Positions 36,569 to 49,640 of a DNA stretch of 64,000 nt are shown in pieces (position 1 is the first letter of the stretch; every line of letters begins with the position of its first letter). The position numbers and the translations under genes were made by a program. The DNA lies in contig JBOZIK010000001.1 of assembly GCA_051453625.1 (NCBI GenBank), forward strand, positions 120,599,831-120,663,830. Reading direction: 5' to 3'. The notes beneath the pieces were generated by a model that was given only the letters and a program-made list of their open reading frames with translations, had not been told where the DNA came from and did no database searches. Source of the DNA: Welwitschia mirabilis (taxonomy: Eukaryota; Gnetophyta; Gnetopsida; Welwitschiales).

Positions 36569-37923
36569 TATTTGTAGTTTATAATGATCCAGGTTTAAAC
36601 TAAGTTGAACACTTACTGATCATTCTTTCTCAGGGATAACATGCATATTGGTTTAGAATTGTACTAACTTAAAATAAATTCAAGTTACAAAGTTTTAAGA
36701 AAAGAAAATAAGGGACATATTTAATTTTAGATTTGTGATTTAAAATTTGTCTTAGAAAAAGGAGGAAATCAAGCTAACTCCAAGGCTTCACTAATTCATT
36801 CAATTAATTCTTCACTCTAAAGTTTTCTAAAGCTATTTTTACAACACATTTAAAACCATCAAGTGCTTTTTAGCATAAATCATAGTGACATTATCTCATT
36901 CACCATATGAGTAATGGTGAGCTCAATTGTCACTTGATTTTTAAAGCCTTAAATAATAATATAAAGTAAGAACCCTAAGTACTTAATATCTATAAATTTA
37001 AAAAGCTAAATCAAGTATTACAATGAGCTAACTCAAATTATATAAAGCTTTAATAGCTAAGTTACTTCCTAAACATTCTAAATATAAAATAACTTATGAT
37101 TTGAAATAAAAGAAAAATAACTTATTTATTACAAAAATAACACTTTATAACAAAGGAAGAAAGATGTTGAAAAAGTCCTCAAGTGATCCTGAAGACAAGC
37201 TTACTCCCATAAAGAGTTACTTAGAAGGCCATTGTGATTAACGCTCTAAGGTTTTATAATTTTCCAAAGCCAAAGATGATATAATAAAGGTTCAAAGCTT
37301 TTTTATAAGAAAATATGAAAGTGAGGGAGGGTTATAAGCCCTAAGATTATAGTCTTAGGTGGATGGTTACATAATGATAAAATTTAGATAGGATTGTTTT
37401 TCTTATTTTATAATTGAAATAGATTCTTATAACAATGCTAAAACATGGATCTAGAGTGCTACTATTACTGCCAAATGTTGTCAATGACATGTATCTCCAT
37501 TATCATCCTACTCAACCATATTAAATGTCACATTGCGAATCCTCATCATCACTGCCATGTGTCATCAAGAATGTAACTGATTTCTAATGTGGATTTAGAT
37601 TGATCCCATAATTGCATTTACTCCAATTTTCTATGATAATATAAAAACATGAATTTGAATGAAGTCTGCACAAATAGGATGGTAAATCCTGTAGTCCTAA
37701 CTAGTGACACTAATGTTTTAGGCTAATTAATGATCATATTTAAGCATGTCCTCTATTTAAGCATAATTCATCTAAGAATGTGATGAACACATGATAAGTA
37801 TAAAATCAATGTAAAAATTAATAGGAGACATGTTTTTGTGGTAAAATTAATAATATTATTGTCTTTCATTAAGATTAATTAGTTACTTTATTTAATGATA
37901 ATGTTAATTTTTACATGTTAACA
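36569..37923 (-). repeat. A3 3' LTR
   Basis: Plus-strand start TATTTGTAGTTTATAATG and end TTACATGTTAACA. Aligned with 45452-46785 and, reversed, with the A2 LTRs. Confidence 0.85.
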
Positions 37924-39280
37924 CATCCTATAAATAGTCTTTTACTAATTCCTTAGCAAAACTTTGATGATGGAATCATGAAACATAGAAAAATTGTTAA
38001 AGTCAAAGGTGGTTAAGTATGTGAATGATTATAACTTTAAAACTTTTATGACCAATATTCTGTAATTAAGGCATTAAAATGAGAACTTTTGTCATTAAAT
38101 TTGGATGTTAACTTTATCCTTAAAGTTATTTGGTGAAAAGAGTTTAAGAAATTCAAGAACATAAGCCTTAGAAAGAATCATAAAGAGTTCTTTTATTGAA
38201 AACTATGCAACTAATCTAAGAGAAAGGAAAGAACTAACTACAGCAAAAATTTAAAGGAAAGGAAAAACTAACTACATTAAAACAATACTAAGTGATTTAT
38301 GTTTTAGGAGTTATTTTTTATAAAAGAAATTTGATATGGAGTGAAGTGAAGTTAAGTGGCATAGAGTGAAATGGAGATGATGAATGCATCAAATGGACTA
38401 AATCATAAATTGATAAATAAATGAGTGAACTATTCTAAGTTAATGGCCCTTATTATATTTTTATATTTTTAGTGTATTTCAATATCAACCAAGCAAAGTT
38501 TTAACCAAGTAACTTAAATGAATTTAATAAATTGTAGCAAATCTTAAGTATGAAGGTTAAGAGACAATAATTCACATAAAGCCTCTAATTTCCACCTATG
38601 TTATTCCTTTATTTTTTGTTTCTACTTTCACATATGTTTTTAATTTTAAGCCTTTGAATTACATTGAGTATCTACTTTACAATATTTTCTATTAATAGAG
38701 TTAAGCATGTTAGTTTCTATAGAAATTAGAATTGCATAGCTAGCGAGCATTGATAGCCCTAATGTAGTTGAACATGTCGCAATTAGATCATTAGATCCAT
38801 ATTGCAAATAGGCATCTATAGCCCAAGTGTAGTTAAACCCAATTAAGTAATTAATGTTATGTGTATTTAGAGAAGAGATATATTATTTTATTTTATTCAT
38901 CTTTCCATAGTCATTTTTTATACACTTTGAGGGATTATTGGCTCATTTTCCTAATCAAGACAAATCTTGTCCCCATCAAAAAGAACTTAGTCTTAAGGAA
39001 TACATACAAAGGTAAATCCAATATTTTCAACTACATTTTATTAAAATTAGAAACCCTAAGAGAATGCACTTTTAACCAACATAATCAAAATAAGCATATT
39101 ATTCCTTAAAAACTCATAAATAAACTTGATCTTAATCATTACTTAGGTGATAATGGGATAGCTTATTATTGAATTTTTGGTTAAGGGCCATTAACCTATA
39201 TCGCTAAGCATTATAAACTTATAAATCACTAGAATAGGTAAATGATAGTACTTTAGATAATGTTCATTGCCTATAAATAG
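37924..39280 (-). other. A-family 3' untranslated region (A3)
   Basis: Reverse counterpart of 8216-9474 and 16161-17406. The open frame at 38861-39109 (+) is antisense chance. Confidence 0.65.
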
Positions 39281-39284
39281 TTAA

Positions 39285-40335
39285 TGATTTTTAGGATTGT
39301 CCTATGAGAAACACTTCATGAGGTAAAATTATCATTATTAAAAGTGGCTCTTTCCACTTAGTGATTAATTTTTCTAGAAAAAGACATAAGTGTAAGTTAT
39401 AAAGAAGAACTAGTTCTTCCCCTTGAAAATTTTTCTAAGGATATGTTGGTCATGAAATTTCTTCATCCCCTCTTTGTTTATACTTATGTTTTTATAGATG
39501 TTATTCCTAATTTTATCCAATTTGGTAAGTTTTATAACCCTCATTTTCCTTGGATCCTCCACATTTAAGTTCATGTTGTTAACCATTCATTATGATTTGT
39601 GCTCAAGTTATATGGGTAGATAATAGGATTTTCTATAGACTAGTCTAACTGGTGACATTCCTAAATGAGTTCTATAAGTAGTGCGAGAAGGCCATAAAAC
39701 ATCATTAAGCTTAAAGAAAACATTCTTCTCATAATGCGTACACTACCTTTTGTACAATTTCTTAATATTCCTATTCGAATTCTTAACTTAGCCACTAGTT
39801 TGGAGGTGATAAGGAATTACTAATTTATGAGTTACCCTATATTTAGTAAGAAGGTTGTTAAGTACTTATTGTAAAAATGTAATTTTCCAATGCTAATTAA
39901 AACTTAAGGATAGCCAAATCATGTTAAGATATTTTTCTTAAATAACTTCATCACCATTTGAGCATTGTTTAATCAATAAGCATAAGCCTTAATCCTTTTT
40001 TTTACTTAGTCCACATNNNNNNNNNNNNNNNNNNNNNNNNNNNNNNNNNNNNNNNNNNNNNNNNNNNNNNNNNNNNNNNNNNNNNNNNNNNNNNNNNNNN
40101 NNNNNNNNNNNNNNNNATCAAAATGTATTGATATCCATTTGAAGGTGGATAAAGGGCCCTAAAAATTAATTTCCCAAATTTCAAAGGGTTTGACCATGAG
40201 AATGAGATTTAATGGCATTATTTATCTTTGTGAAATACTTTCTAATTTTTAGCAATTACCACAAGATTTATAGTAAAGATAGGAGTTTTTAAAAAAAGAA
40301 GGCTAATAGAAACCAGAATGAGGAACTATTGTAGT
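39285..40335 (-). pseudogene. A3 integrase and pol C-terminus, decayed
   Basis: In order: an HHCC finger near 40230-40330 (SGFY.PSFFKNSYLYYKSC, then GNC); the core start (EINF.GPL in one frame, LYPPSNGYQYIL in the other) near 40120-40190; a 100-N gap; MVMKLFKKNIL near 39930; THKLVIPYHLQTSG near 39780-39830; and the Athila-type pol tail KKFHDQHILRKIFKGKN near 39430-39480. Several frame changes and stops are present. By comparison with the family only about ten bases should be missing at 40017-40116. Confidence 0.85.
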
Positions 40336-40639
40336 ACTTTTATTGGTTAAGTAATGATCCCCATAAGCCTTAGAATGGTAATGTTTAAGAATGTTATGGA
40401 CATTAGTTTGAAAAACACATTCGTGAATGACTTGACTAAGATAATACTTAAAATGATATAGGTGCTATCCTAAAAGAAGTATTTAACTTGACTTAAGAAC
40501 CTATTTTTATCATTATTAGTTCAATTAAAAAGAATGATTTTAGAGACTAAGTAGTTAATAGTATCCACAAACCATGGTACTTCCTTAACTAAAAATATAT
40601 GTTCATTTGTCATTAGTGGGAAGAAACATCTGTGGATTC

Positions 40640-41020
40640 TCTTAAGTTAGACATGAAAGATGATCTAAAAATATGTTATCAAAAACCCTTTTTATCTTTA
40701 ATGTTTAAGTAAAATTCCTATAAAAGAAGAATCCATATTATTTTTCAATCCTTTTTGACAAAGAAATATTTAAGGACCAAATGATCAATATAAATGATTA
40801 CCTTAGATCTTAAAACATATTGTCTAAATTTCTCTAGAACAAAGACTATAGCTAGTAGCCCTTTCTCTATAACAGAATAATTTAACTGAGTACCAATCAA
40901 AGTTTTACTAATGTAGTAAATTAGAGTTTGTTTTTTATTTATCCTTTATCCTAAAACAACTCCAATTGTGTAATCACTGGTATCACACATTATCTTAAAA
41001 GGTAACTTCCAATCAAGTAG
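40640..41020 (-). pseudogene. A3 RNase H, decayed
   Basis: Reads LPFKIMCDTSDYTIGVVLG, then IYYISKTLIGTQLNYSVIEK and GLLAIVF, then YVLRSKVIIYIDHLVLKYF. This follows the gypsy RNase H block order (CDASD.A.GAVL, ASKTL..AQ.NY...EKELLA). The first catalytic Asp region and the EK pair are kept; one stop replaces Gln. Confidence 0.85.
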
Positions 41021-41149
41021 TTAAATAATTAAAGTAAAAGTTAGTATTTCTTTAAGTTATTCAAAGATTTATTGATATTGAGCGATCTAGTTGAAGGTGA
41101 CATCTTTACTTAAAAGATTACATAATGGCTTAGATATTTTACTAAAATT

Positions 41150-42260
41150 CTTGATAAATCTCCTATAGTATCTTGCATGTCTTAAGAAATATCTATGATA
41201 TTTTTGTTTTAAGGAGTTAGTAGGTGTATGGTTAGAGAAACCTTAGCTGGATCTACCTAGATTCCTTTCTTAGAGATGACATGTCCTAAAACTATGCCTT
41301 AATTAACCATAAAGTGTCATTTGTCCCAGTTAAGCATAAGGAATTTTTTTATACATCACTCAAGAAAACATTCTGAGTTGTGTAAATAGTGGTTAAAATA
41401 GATTCCATAAAATAAGAAGTCAATCACGAATCTAATAAATTAGAGAATATTTCAATCATGTAACATTAGAAAGTGATAGGTGCATTACATAATCAAAAGG
41501 CATTCATTTGTAGAAGAATGTTCCATAGGAATAGGTAAAGGTAGTTTTTTCTTGGTCCTCAAAGGCAATTTCAATTTGATTATAACCTAAGCATCCATCT
41601 AAGAAATACTAAAATGGATGCTTTACGAGTTTTACTAGGATTTAATCAGAGAAAGATAGAAGAAAGTGATTCTTTCTTGAAATGACATTTAATATTTTAT
41701 AGTTAATGCACATCCTCCATTTTACTATGACTCCAATAGTGATAAGTTCATTGACCTCATTTAGGACAAAAGTTATTTCTACTTTCTTAACCACCATTTG
41801 AGTTAGACTCATCCATATGCTATCTAAAATAGAATAGATAATCCCATTACTGAGAAGTTTAATCATCTGATTTTTAACTACCTCCTTTAAGGTTAGGTTT
41901 ATTTGTCTCTAGGATTCTCTAGATGACTTAAAATTATCTTATAAATAAATATGATGCATGCAAATGTTGGGATCAATGTCCCTAATGTTTGATAGAGTCC
42001 ATCCTTTTTTCTACTTAGTTTTTTTTAAGAGTCTAAGCAATTGATCTTCTTTAGATGGAGTTAAGAAGGAATTTATGACAATGAAAAAGGTGGCATTACC
42101 CCTAAGAAAGCATATTTTAGATTATTTGATAAATGTTTGAGTTTTACATCCATTTTGTTTTGAGTGATTAGGCATGATTCTTGAGAGAAACCTAAGTCAT
42201 TATTTTTAGGAGAGTGGGAAGTGGATTCTTGATTTTCAAAAATGCTTTCTATTCTATTCA
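41150..42260 (-). pseudogene. A3 reverse transcriptase, catalytic Asp lost
   Basis: The upstream linker DVKLKHLSNNLKYAFLG is near 42100-42170. The longest open stretch is 41642-41866: GIIYSILDSIWMSLTQMVVK, NELITIGVIVKWRMCINYKI and SRKNHFLLSFSD, a clear Athila/Tat-type RT start. QIEIAFEDQEKTTFTYSYGT follows near 41520-41580, then LCNAPITF, and GIVLGHVISK near 41270-41300. The F(M/V)DDF catalytic box reads FVIDFLFYG near 41402-41432, so the first Asp is Ile. Confidence 0.9.
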
Positions 42261-42559
42261 CATGTTCTACCTCTTAATCATTTTATGGCAACTTTATAGC
42301 ATTAAAGAAATTTAGTTTTATGGTTATGTTGCTAAAGAAAATATTCATTAATACATTTTTATAATTACTTAAGGCATTTAAAGTTACTAAGAAGATTCTT
42401 TCTTAAATAATAGGAACTGATAGGTTTGTTTAGTTTTTCATGTTCAAAACCACAAAGTTCACTGGAAAGCAGTAACTATTAACCCTAATGATAACATCTT
42501 CTTTGACTCTTAATGAAATTTTTATAGAGTTGTTAGGAATTGGAGTTTTGAAGTTTCAT

Positions 42560-42680
42560 GTTCTTAAGCCCTTTTAAGTCTAACTCTTTATAGGTTCCAT
42601 AGGGGAGCAATTTCAAACTAGCCTCTATGTCTAATAAAGCTTGGTTAAGTTGTTTATTACTTATGGTAATATGATTTTAG
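42560..42680 (-). pseudogene. A3 protease, decayed
   Basis: Reads NQALLDIEASLKLLPYGTYK then ELDLKG. Athila proteases have ALLDLGAS(V/I)NLLP here, so the active-site DLGA has become DIEA (Gly to Glu). It lies between gag and reverse transcriptase as expected. Confidence 0.8.
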
Positions 42681-43499
42681 GGCATCTAGGACCTTTGTAT
42701 TTGAGTGAACATTGATTCTAAAGGATTTCACTCATTTGCTATGCTAGGAAATCTTATCTCTTCACATTTATGCACCTTTTGATAGTGCACATGTATATGA
42801 ATAATTTTGCATGGGAAGACACTTGGTTAATGGCTTCTAGAAAAAGGATGTTTGCTTTAACTTCCTTGAAAATTTTTAGGGCTTCTAATTATTTTTTCAC
42901 TATATTTTCCTTTTTAAGTTATTGAGGAAATGGCAAGCGTTCTTTGTATAGAGGAAAAGGTTCTTCATTCCTATCCTTTTCTTTATTTTCTATGGGGATT
43001 GATTTTTCCTTGGTTTTATTTTACCTAGGTAGATTTTCTAATTATTTTTCACTGCTAAGATGTATGAACTTAGTTTCTTCTAAGTTTTCTATCCCTTCAA
43101 TAAACCTAAATCCCTTCAGATATGGTTAAACACTCATGGGGATTTTATCCATTTTTCTTTAATTTATGGTGAAAAGAATTTGGTTTTACATTGTTGAAGT
43201 AATTAGAGAACCTACATAATGACTTTTCAATTTTTATCAAGGCTATTTAATGTGGAGGAGTGTTGTTTTAAAGATTATTTATGACTTTTATTAAGTTAAA
43301 CTTAAGTCTCCATGAATTTTCTAACTAAATCCTCGAAGGGAATGGATGAGGATGATTTTTGGTAATTGGAAGTAAAAGGATGAGAGGGTGATAATGCATG
43401 TTGATTTCTTATCTAATTTTGGTTATGTTATTTCTAAGAAACATTAGGATGATTTCTCCACCTAGGATTATATGTGTTTAAGTAGGGAATATTTTTGAG

Positions 43500-44330
43500 A
43501 TTTTTCCATTAATGCCCAACTACATTTACTTGCTTATTAACTATGTTTTGGAATAAAGGAACAGAGGGGCATTTAATAGTTTCATGGGTATCAATGTTGC
43601 AAATTAAACATACAGGCTTAGTAACCATGGATGAGGGTAAAGATAAGGTGATTAAATATTCTAATCTCCTCACTAATTCAATTATTTTATTATTTACCTC
43701 AAAATTTCTTAAAACCTTAAATATGTCTGTGGACCTCACTAAGTGATGGGATCTTGAGGGTTTATTAGGTTTTTCCTAATTTTTTAAACTCTTAGCTACA
43801 CTTTCTAAGTTCTTCCAAATCTTGTCTAAGGGCATGCTAAGGAAATTTCCATAGTCATCATATTAATTAATTAGCTGTTACTAGTAGATAACCCATCATA
43901 GAAGAAACTTATCTCCCTACCTAATATAAAATCATGTTAGGAATATTTTAGTAATAAGTCTTTAAATAACTCTACGATCAGGAAGAATGTTTCATGGTTT
44001 TTTTATTGGACATTCATCTTTTCTTAGGATATTTGTCTTATGATTGGAAAAGAATTTGAAGATGAATGCTTTATTAAGGTTATATCATGATCTAATAAAT
44101 ATAGGCTTAAGGATGTACAACTAAGATTTTTCCTTTTTCTTCAAGAAAAATAGGAATAATGTAAACCTAAAGAAATCATATGTATTTGGGTATTATGGGA
44201 TGGTTGATAAATTCATTCAAATTCCTTAAGGTGCATATATAAATCTTCTAATTCAAGATCATGAAAATAAAATAAAAGTTGAAGGGTAAAGGGTTTTAAT
44301 TCTAGTCTTTAGTTAATGAATGACAGTACT
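43500..44330 (-). pseudogene. A3 gag, decayed
   Basis: Starts near 44300 with ELKPFTLQLLFYFHDLELED and HLKEFE. It continues with NHETFFLIVELFKDLLLKYS and REISFFYDGLSTSN near 43880-43990, the retrotransposon gag capsid region of Athila/Tat elements. The knuckle-like CLICNIDTHETIKCPS and the following NKQVNVVG lie in the open frame 43509-43739. The plus-strand frame at 43543-43746 is its shadow. Confidence 0.85.
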
Positions 44331-45425
44331 ATATAAAAGGGTATTCTTGAGCATTATGGCTAAAGGTAGTTATATAAAGTTTGCCTATTTTGATTAGCAT
44401 TGGATATAGCATCTTTCCTTTTAGCCACTTCTTAGGAAAAATAGTAGGTTGTTAATCTATTGATCATCTCCTAGTTAGACAAAGGTCCATTGAAGAAATC
44501 TTGAAAACTGAGTGGGTTATTTGGATTTAGCCATTATTATTATGTTGAAACGGTTTGTTGATTATTTGGGTTATTTTGGAAATATGAGTTTGATCACCCT
44601 GGAAATCATCATAAACTCAGTTTTCATTTTGGGATCTAAGCTCTCACATTTTCTCATAATTACTATAGGAATCCATATTATTGTGAATTAGTCCCCTAGT
44701 TTTATTGTAGATCCACTACATATAAGAACAAGTTTAGAAGGCTTTAATCAAGTTTCAAAGAGAGTTTCACAAAGTCTACAAGTTGGTTCGGTTTTAGGGT
44801 CTTTAATAGAACATTCAGTTAAAAATTTTAGGCATTCTAGGCTACAAGAACGATGATGTTAATGGGGGAAAGTAGTGGCACTGGTTTAGTTTTGAATCAC
44901 AATTTTATTTTTCACAAAAAGATTCATATGATGCATATGGAACGATTGTAGTAATAGGTTCATAAAAAAATAAAATCTAAAATGAAAAACATAAATAAAA
45001 TTAAACCTGACTTTATTAAAATAATGAAAAAATTCTTAGAGATTTTAATGTTTTAGAACACAGTGAAATCACATAAATAAAAACACAGAAAAAGTAAAAA
45101 ATGTAGTATGTAATATTAAGTAAAAATTTTTATTTTTATTTTTTAAGTTTTACTCTAAAAGTAACCTAAAAAAAACGTTAGACCTATAAAAACAAGTTGG
45201 TACAAAATCAAAACAAACATAAAAATAACTAGACTAATTTGGATTTCACTAGAGTGACTAGCCAACCATTGAAAGGAAAACTACACCCATAAAACAAAAA
45301 GAAAAAGGACCAACTTGCGTATCACTAGAGAGGAATAGTACCTACCAATAAAAAAGCAAAAAACCCTATGTATAAAAATCTTGAAAAATGAAAAATAGTA
45401 CTCCTTTAAGCTACGACAATGTTGT

Positions 45426-45445
45426 TATCCTTGGAAACAGTACCA
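45426..45445 (-). other. A3 primer-binding site, tRNA-Asp type, decayed
   Basis: Reverse strand TGGTACTGTTTCCAAGGATA, six bases from the LTR. Same site as in A1 and A2, each copy decayed at different positions. Confidence 0.75.
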
Positions 45446-45451
45446 AACATC

Positions 45452-46785
45452 TATTCATAATTTGTAGTAATTTAAATTTAAACTAAGTTAAACACTTAGT
45501 TATTATTATTCTTTAGGGATAACATGGGCATTGATTCAAAATTACACTAACTTAATGCAAGTTACAAAGTTTTAATAAAAGAAAAGAAGGAAGAGAGTTG
45601 ATTTTAGAGTTGTGATTTGATATTTGTCTTAGGAAAAGAAGGGAAGAAAACTAACTTTAATGCTTTATTAATGTAGTCAAGGAATTCTTCACTCCAAAGT
45701 TATCTAAATCTATTCCTATAACACACTTACAACATCAAGTGTTTATAGCCTAAATCATGGTAACATTATCTCATTCACTATATGAATAATGGTGAACTCA
45801 ATTATCACTTGATCTTTAAAGCCTTAAACAATAATAGGATGTAATGATCTTAAGTACTTAACATCTATAAAGTTAAAATATTGAAATAAAGTATTCAAAA
45901 GAGCTCACTCAAATAGTATAAAACTTTAATAGTTATGTTCCTTTGTAAACATTTCAAATATAAAATGACTCATGATTTGAAATAAAAGGCAAATAAATTA
46001 TGTATTATAGAGACAACACTTTGTAGCAAAGAAAGAAAGATGTTGAAGAACCCCTAAAATGACCTTGAGGAATAACTCACTCTTCCAAAGAGCTTAAAAA
46101 GCCATATTGTTAATGCTTTAAGATTCTATAATTCTCCAAAGCCAAAGATAATACATTGAAGGGTTGAAGACTCTTTTATTAGGAGAGATAGAGGTGAGGG
46201 ATGGTTACAAGCCCTTGTCTTATAGCATTAGGCAAACAATTACATAATGATGATACTAGGTAGGATGGTTTATCTTCTTTTACAATTGGAAAAGATTCTT
46301 ATAAAGACATCAACACTTACCTTTAAAATGCTACTATTGCCATGTTGTTAATGTCATGTGTCTCCACTATCATCCTACTTGGCCCTACCAAATGTTGTAC
46401 TACGAATCCTTGTCATCACTGTAACATGTTGTTAAAAATGCAATTGGTTTTTGATGTGGATTTAATTTGAGCTCATAATTGCATTTAATCCAATTTTTCA
46501 TGACAATCCAAAAACATGAGTTTGAATGCAGTCTCCATAAATGGGCTATTGACATTGATAGCCTTGAATGATGGTGTGCTAGTGTTTTAGGCTTATTAAC
46601 TATCATATTTAAGCATGTCCTCTAATTAAGCATAATTTACTTAATCATGGGCACATGATAAATCTATAATTAATGTGAAAAATCAATATAATACATGTTT
46701 TATGATAAAATTAATGATACTATAATCTTCTATTAAGATTAATTAAAAATTTAACTTAGTTGTAATGTTAATTTACATGTTAATA
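45452..46785 (-). repeat. A3 5' LTR
   Basis: Plus-strand start TATTCATAATTTGTAG and end TTTACATGTTAATA. Pairs with 36569-37923. The terminal dinucleotides are changed by transitions. Confidence 0.85.
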
Positions 46786-47925
46786 ATCCATTTAAAATTA
46801 TAATGTGAGAATTCAAAATTCATTCAAATAATATAATATATTTCTAATTTGAGAAATGTCAATGAAGTTAAACTACAAAACATATATATAATAGGAACAT
46901 CTAATTCTTTTATTTTTTTTGAAACAAATTTAGGAAAACTACTAAAAATACAAGAAAAATAAAATCAAATAACTATTAAAACCTACTGCTAAGTAGTCCT
47001 TAAAATTATAATATTTCCAGCATATTAGCATAGACGTTTCACAAAAGAAACATACATAAATAAAGCTTTATAAAAAGCACAAAAATATATAAAGAGAAGA
47101 AAGATCAAGTGCAAGAAAATTGTTTGTCTAATCTGATATAGCATTTTATCTTAGGGATAACTATTGTGTTGATAACCAAAAAAGGTAATGGAAATATCCA
47201 TAAACATAATTTCAAATATCACTTTAATACAATCATGTTTTTCTTTTTATTATTGATAGATACACATTGCATTGAAAATAGTCAAAGCAATTTGATTGAG
47301 ATGCATCCTATGTGATAATAAGCAATAATAGTAATGGTAGGGAGGGCAATGGCCCTACAAATATCACTTATTTTGTGTAACACTATTCCATTCTTACTAA
47401 TAAGGGAAGAGAAAAAGATTAAACATCATTTCATTATGGCCCATCTTCTCAACATTGTGATTTAACCAGTAGCCTTTTTTTCCTTAACCTATAATGCTTG
47501 TCATTCTTTACACCATAATTATTGCATTTGGCCTTTTTATAAGGCTTATAATACCTCCATTAATGCCTTGATCCTTACACCATACTTTGCAAAAAAAATA
47601 TAAAAAACACCACATCATAGAAATATATATATATAAAAGAAGAACTTTGTAAATAACAAACCTACAATCGACGCCATCATTTTCATTGATTACAATGGAA
47701 ATGAGATAACCGTAGTAAGAAATAGAGAGTCAATGTCATTAATCATAGAACAAGAATGGAAAATAGTGTAGGAAAGGTTGTTAGAGAGCTAGGGTAATAG
47801 AATAGGTGGCTCTAACTTGAGGGAAACATTGCCATTATTACTGGAGAAGAATGCTACCACTAAGACAAGAGTTCATGTAGAGGAAAACAATGATAGGTTA
47901 CCTATTCAAAAACTTACAAACATTA

Positions 47926-48180
47926 TGTTGAAATATAAAAAGTAGGTAATGGTTAAAAGTAAATAGTTAAGATAGTTATGGTTAGTGATAAGTACTAGAG
48001 GAAGTTAAGGAAGTTATGGTTAATTTCTTGGGAGTTACACTCTTGTAGACATGTATCTTGTACATTTTTTGCATCATAATAGAGAAAATTCTTTCTCCAT
48101 TTCTTTATCAACTCTTGGTTACCATCACTATAGGAACTGATTCCGATTCTTTTGATACCATAATATTGTGGTTTTCTACA
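47926..48180 (+). repeat. C2 5' LTR
   Basis: 255 bases from TGTTGAAATATAAAAAG to GTGGTTTTCTACA. The bases right after it (TGCTATTAAATA) may be a decayed tRNA-Met site. Confidence 0.9.
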
Positions 48181-48375
48181 TGCTATTAAATAGGTAATGA
48201 TCTTTTTAATACCAATTTGTTATGCACAAGTTCTTCATGCATTCATATTGTTCAGAAATGGCCAAGAGCATAGATTCACTTTCTCCATTCTTCATGCATA
48301 GATTCATTTTATTCATTCTTCATGTAGATAAAAATTCTAGTGGTAAGGCCTTACACACTTAAATATCATTATCAT

Positions 48376-48700
48376 GGATTTTAGACAACGGGGCATTCAA
48401 TCCTATGATGGTGAAGCTCGAGCCTTTAACAAATATGAGAGAAGTTATTCTGGCTTTAGTAGCACTTCTAAATGGGACTAAGACAATTGTCATTAAAGCC
48501 AGATCTATAAGGCTCTCATTGGAGATAATCCTTCATAATGTCCTTTATGTGTTAGGACTTACTTGTAATTCAATCTCTATTAACCAACTGATTAGAGAGT
48601 TAAATTATAAGGTTATATTTACCAATTTGTTGTGCTTCATACAGGATTGTACCTCGAAGGCCAAGATTAGAGTGGGTGAACTACGAGATGGAGTCTAATA
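48376..48700 (+). pseudogene. C2 protease, decayed
   Basis: Reads ILDNGAFNPMMVKLEPL, then ALLNGTKTIVIKA, LHNVLYVLGLTCNSISINQL and IQDCTSKAKIRVGELRDGV. This is the copia protease and the start of the pre-integrase segment. The active-site DSGA is DNGA. The open frame runs 48405-48698. Confidence 0.85.
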
Positions 48701-48834
48701 CCTGATGTTGATGATCTCACATATGATCTTGAAGATAGGAAAATTAGATTCAAGCATCCTGTGGCATTGTTAGTGGGATCATTTATGAAATAAACATTTA
48801 CATTTTTTTCAGAATTCTCTACATCAAAGTTTGA

Positions 48835-49640
48835 AAACATTACTATATGTGATATGTGTCATAAGGAAAAATAGACTCATGTTATTTTCCCTATTAGTTA
48901 GAATGAGAGTGCTTATACATTTGAAATTATACATGTCAAAATTTGGGGTCCCTATAAGGAATCTTCATCTTGTGGCGCTCATTATTTTCTCATTATGGTC
49001 GATGACTTTAGTTGAGTTGTTTGGACTTTCTTGATGATTGAAAAAAGTGAAACTAAAAAACTCATATAGGACTTTGTTAAAATGATTAAAACATAATTTA
49101 ATAAGGTTGTAAAGTATATACCCAGTGATAATGGGCAGGAATTTCAATCCAAAATGATATTGAGTTTTTACAAAAAGAATGGAATCTTGCACCAAACAAC
49201 TTGTGTTAGCACCCCACAACAAAACAAATGATTATAGAGGAAACATAGGTACACACTTAAGATGGCAAGAGTGTTATGATTTCAGAGCACTCTTCTAATT
49301 AAGTTTTGGAGAGAGTGCATCTTAGCAGCGACATTCTTGATTAATCGCATTTCTACCATTAAGTTATTGGGAAAATCTCCTTATGAAAAGTTGTTTGATC
49401 ATAAACCATCATACAAACATATTCATGTGATTGGATGCTTATGCTATGTACATTATCACCTAAGTAAAAAAGATAAGTTTGGTCCTAGGAGTTTAAAATG
49501 TGTCTTTATTGATTATCCTTATGGGAAGAAGGGCTAGCGAGTTTACAACCTCAAAAAGCAAGAATTTATTATTTCTCGTGATGTGATATTTTATGAATAT
49601 GTATTCCTATTCACTGAGATGAAATAGGTAGATATGACTA
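48835..49640 (+). pseudogene. C2 integrase, catalytic Glu replaced by stop
   Basis: Shows SSCGAHYFLIMVDDFS near 48965-49015, then PSDNGQEFQSKMILSFYKKN and LHQTTCVSTPQQNK. The first two catalytic acids are in place. The third, in the ERKH motif, is a TAG stop at 49235-49237 (read L, stop, RKH). The tail is open at 49337-49537: KSPYEKLFDHKPSYKHIHVI, GCLCYVHYHLSKKDKFGPRS, VFIDYPYGKKG. Confidence 0.88.

Larger units (their letters stand above)
36569..46785 (-). mobile_element. A3: Athila-type Ty3/gypsy element with decayed gag-pol
   Basis: 5' LTR 45452-46785 and 3' LTR 36569-37923 on the minus strand, 10.2 kb in total. The left flank ACTCA and right flank ATCCA are a duplication with two transitions. 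The unoccupied site lies in B1 near 18905-18925. The primer site at 45426-45445 is of the tRNA-Asp kind. Internal order is leader, gag, protease, reverse transcriptase, RNase H, integrase, then a 1.3-kb 3' region. I see no envelope-like frame. It shares LTR ends, leader and 3' region with A1, A2 and A4, and is the only family member here with pol. Confidence 0.88.

Noticed and set aside
40002-40184. 60-codon minus-strand frame across the N gap as a gene
   Set aside because: It is two pieces of A3 integrase in differing phase joined through unknown bases.
48965-49222. Minus-strand frame within C2
   Set aside because: Antisense of the C2 integrase core.
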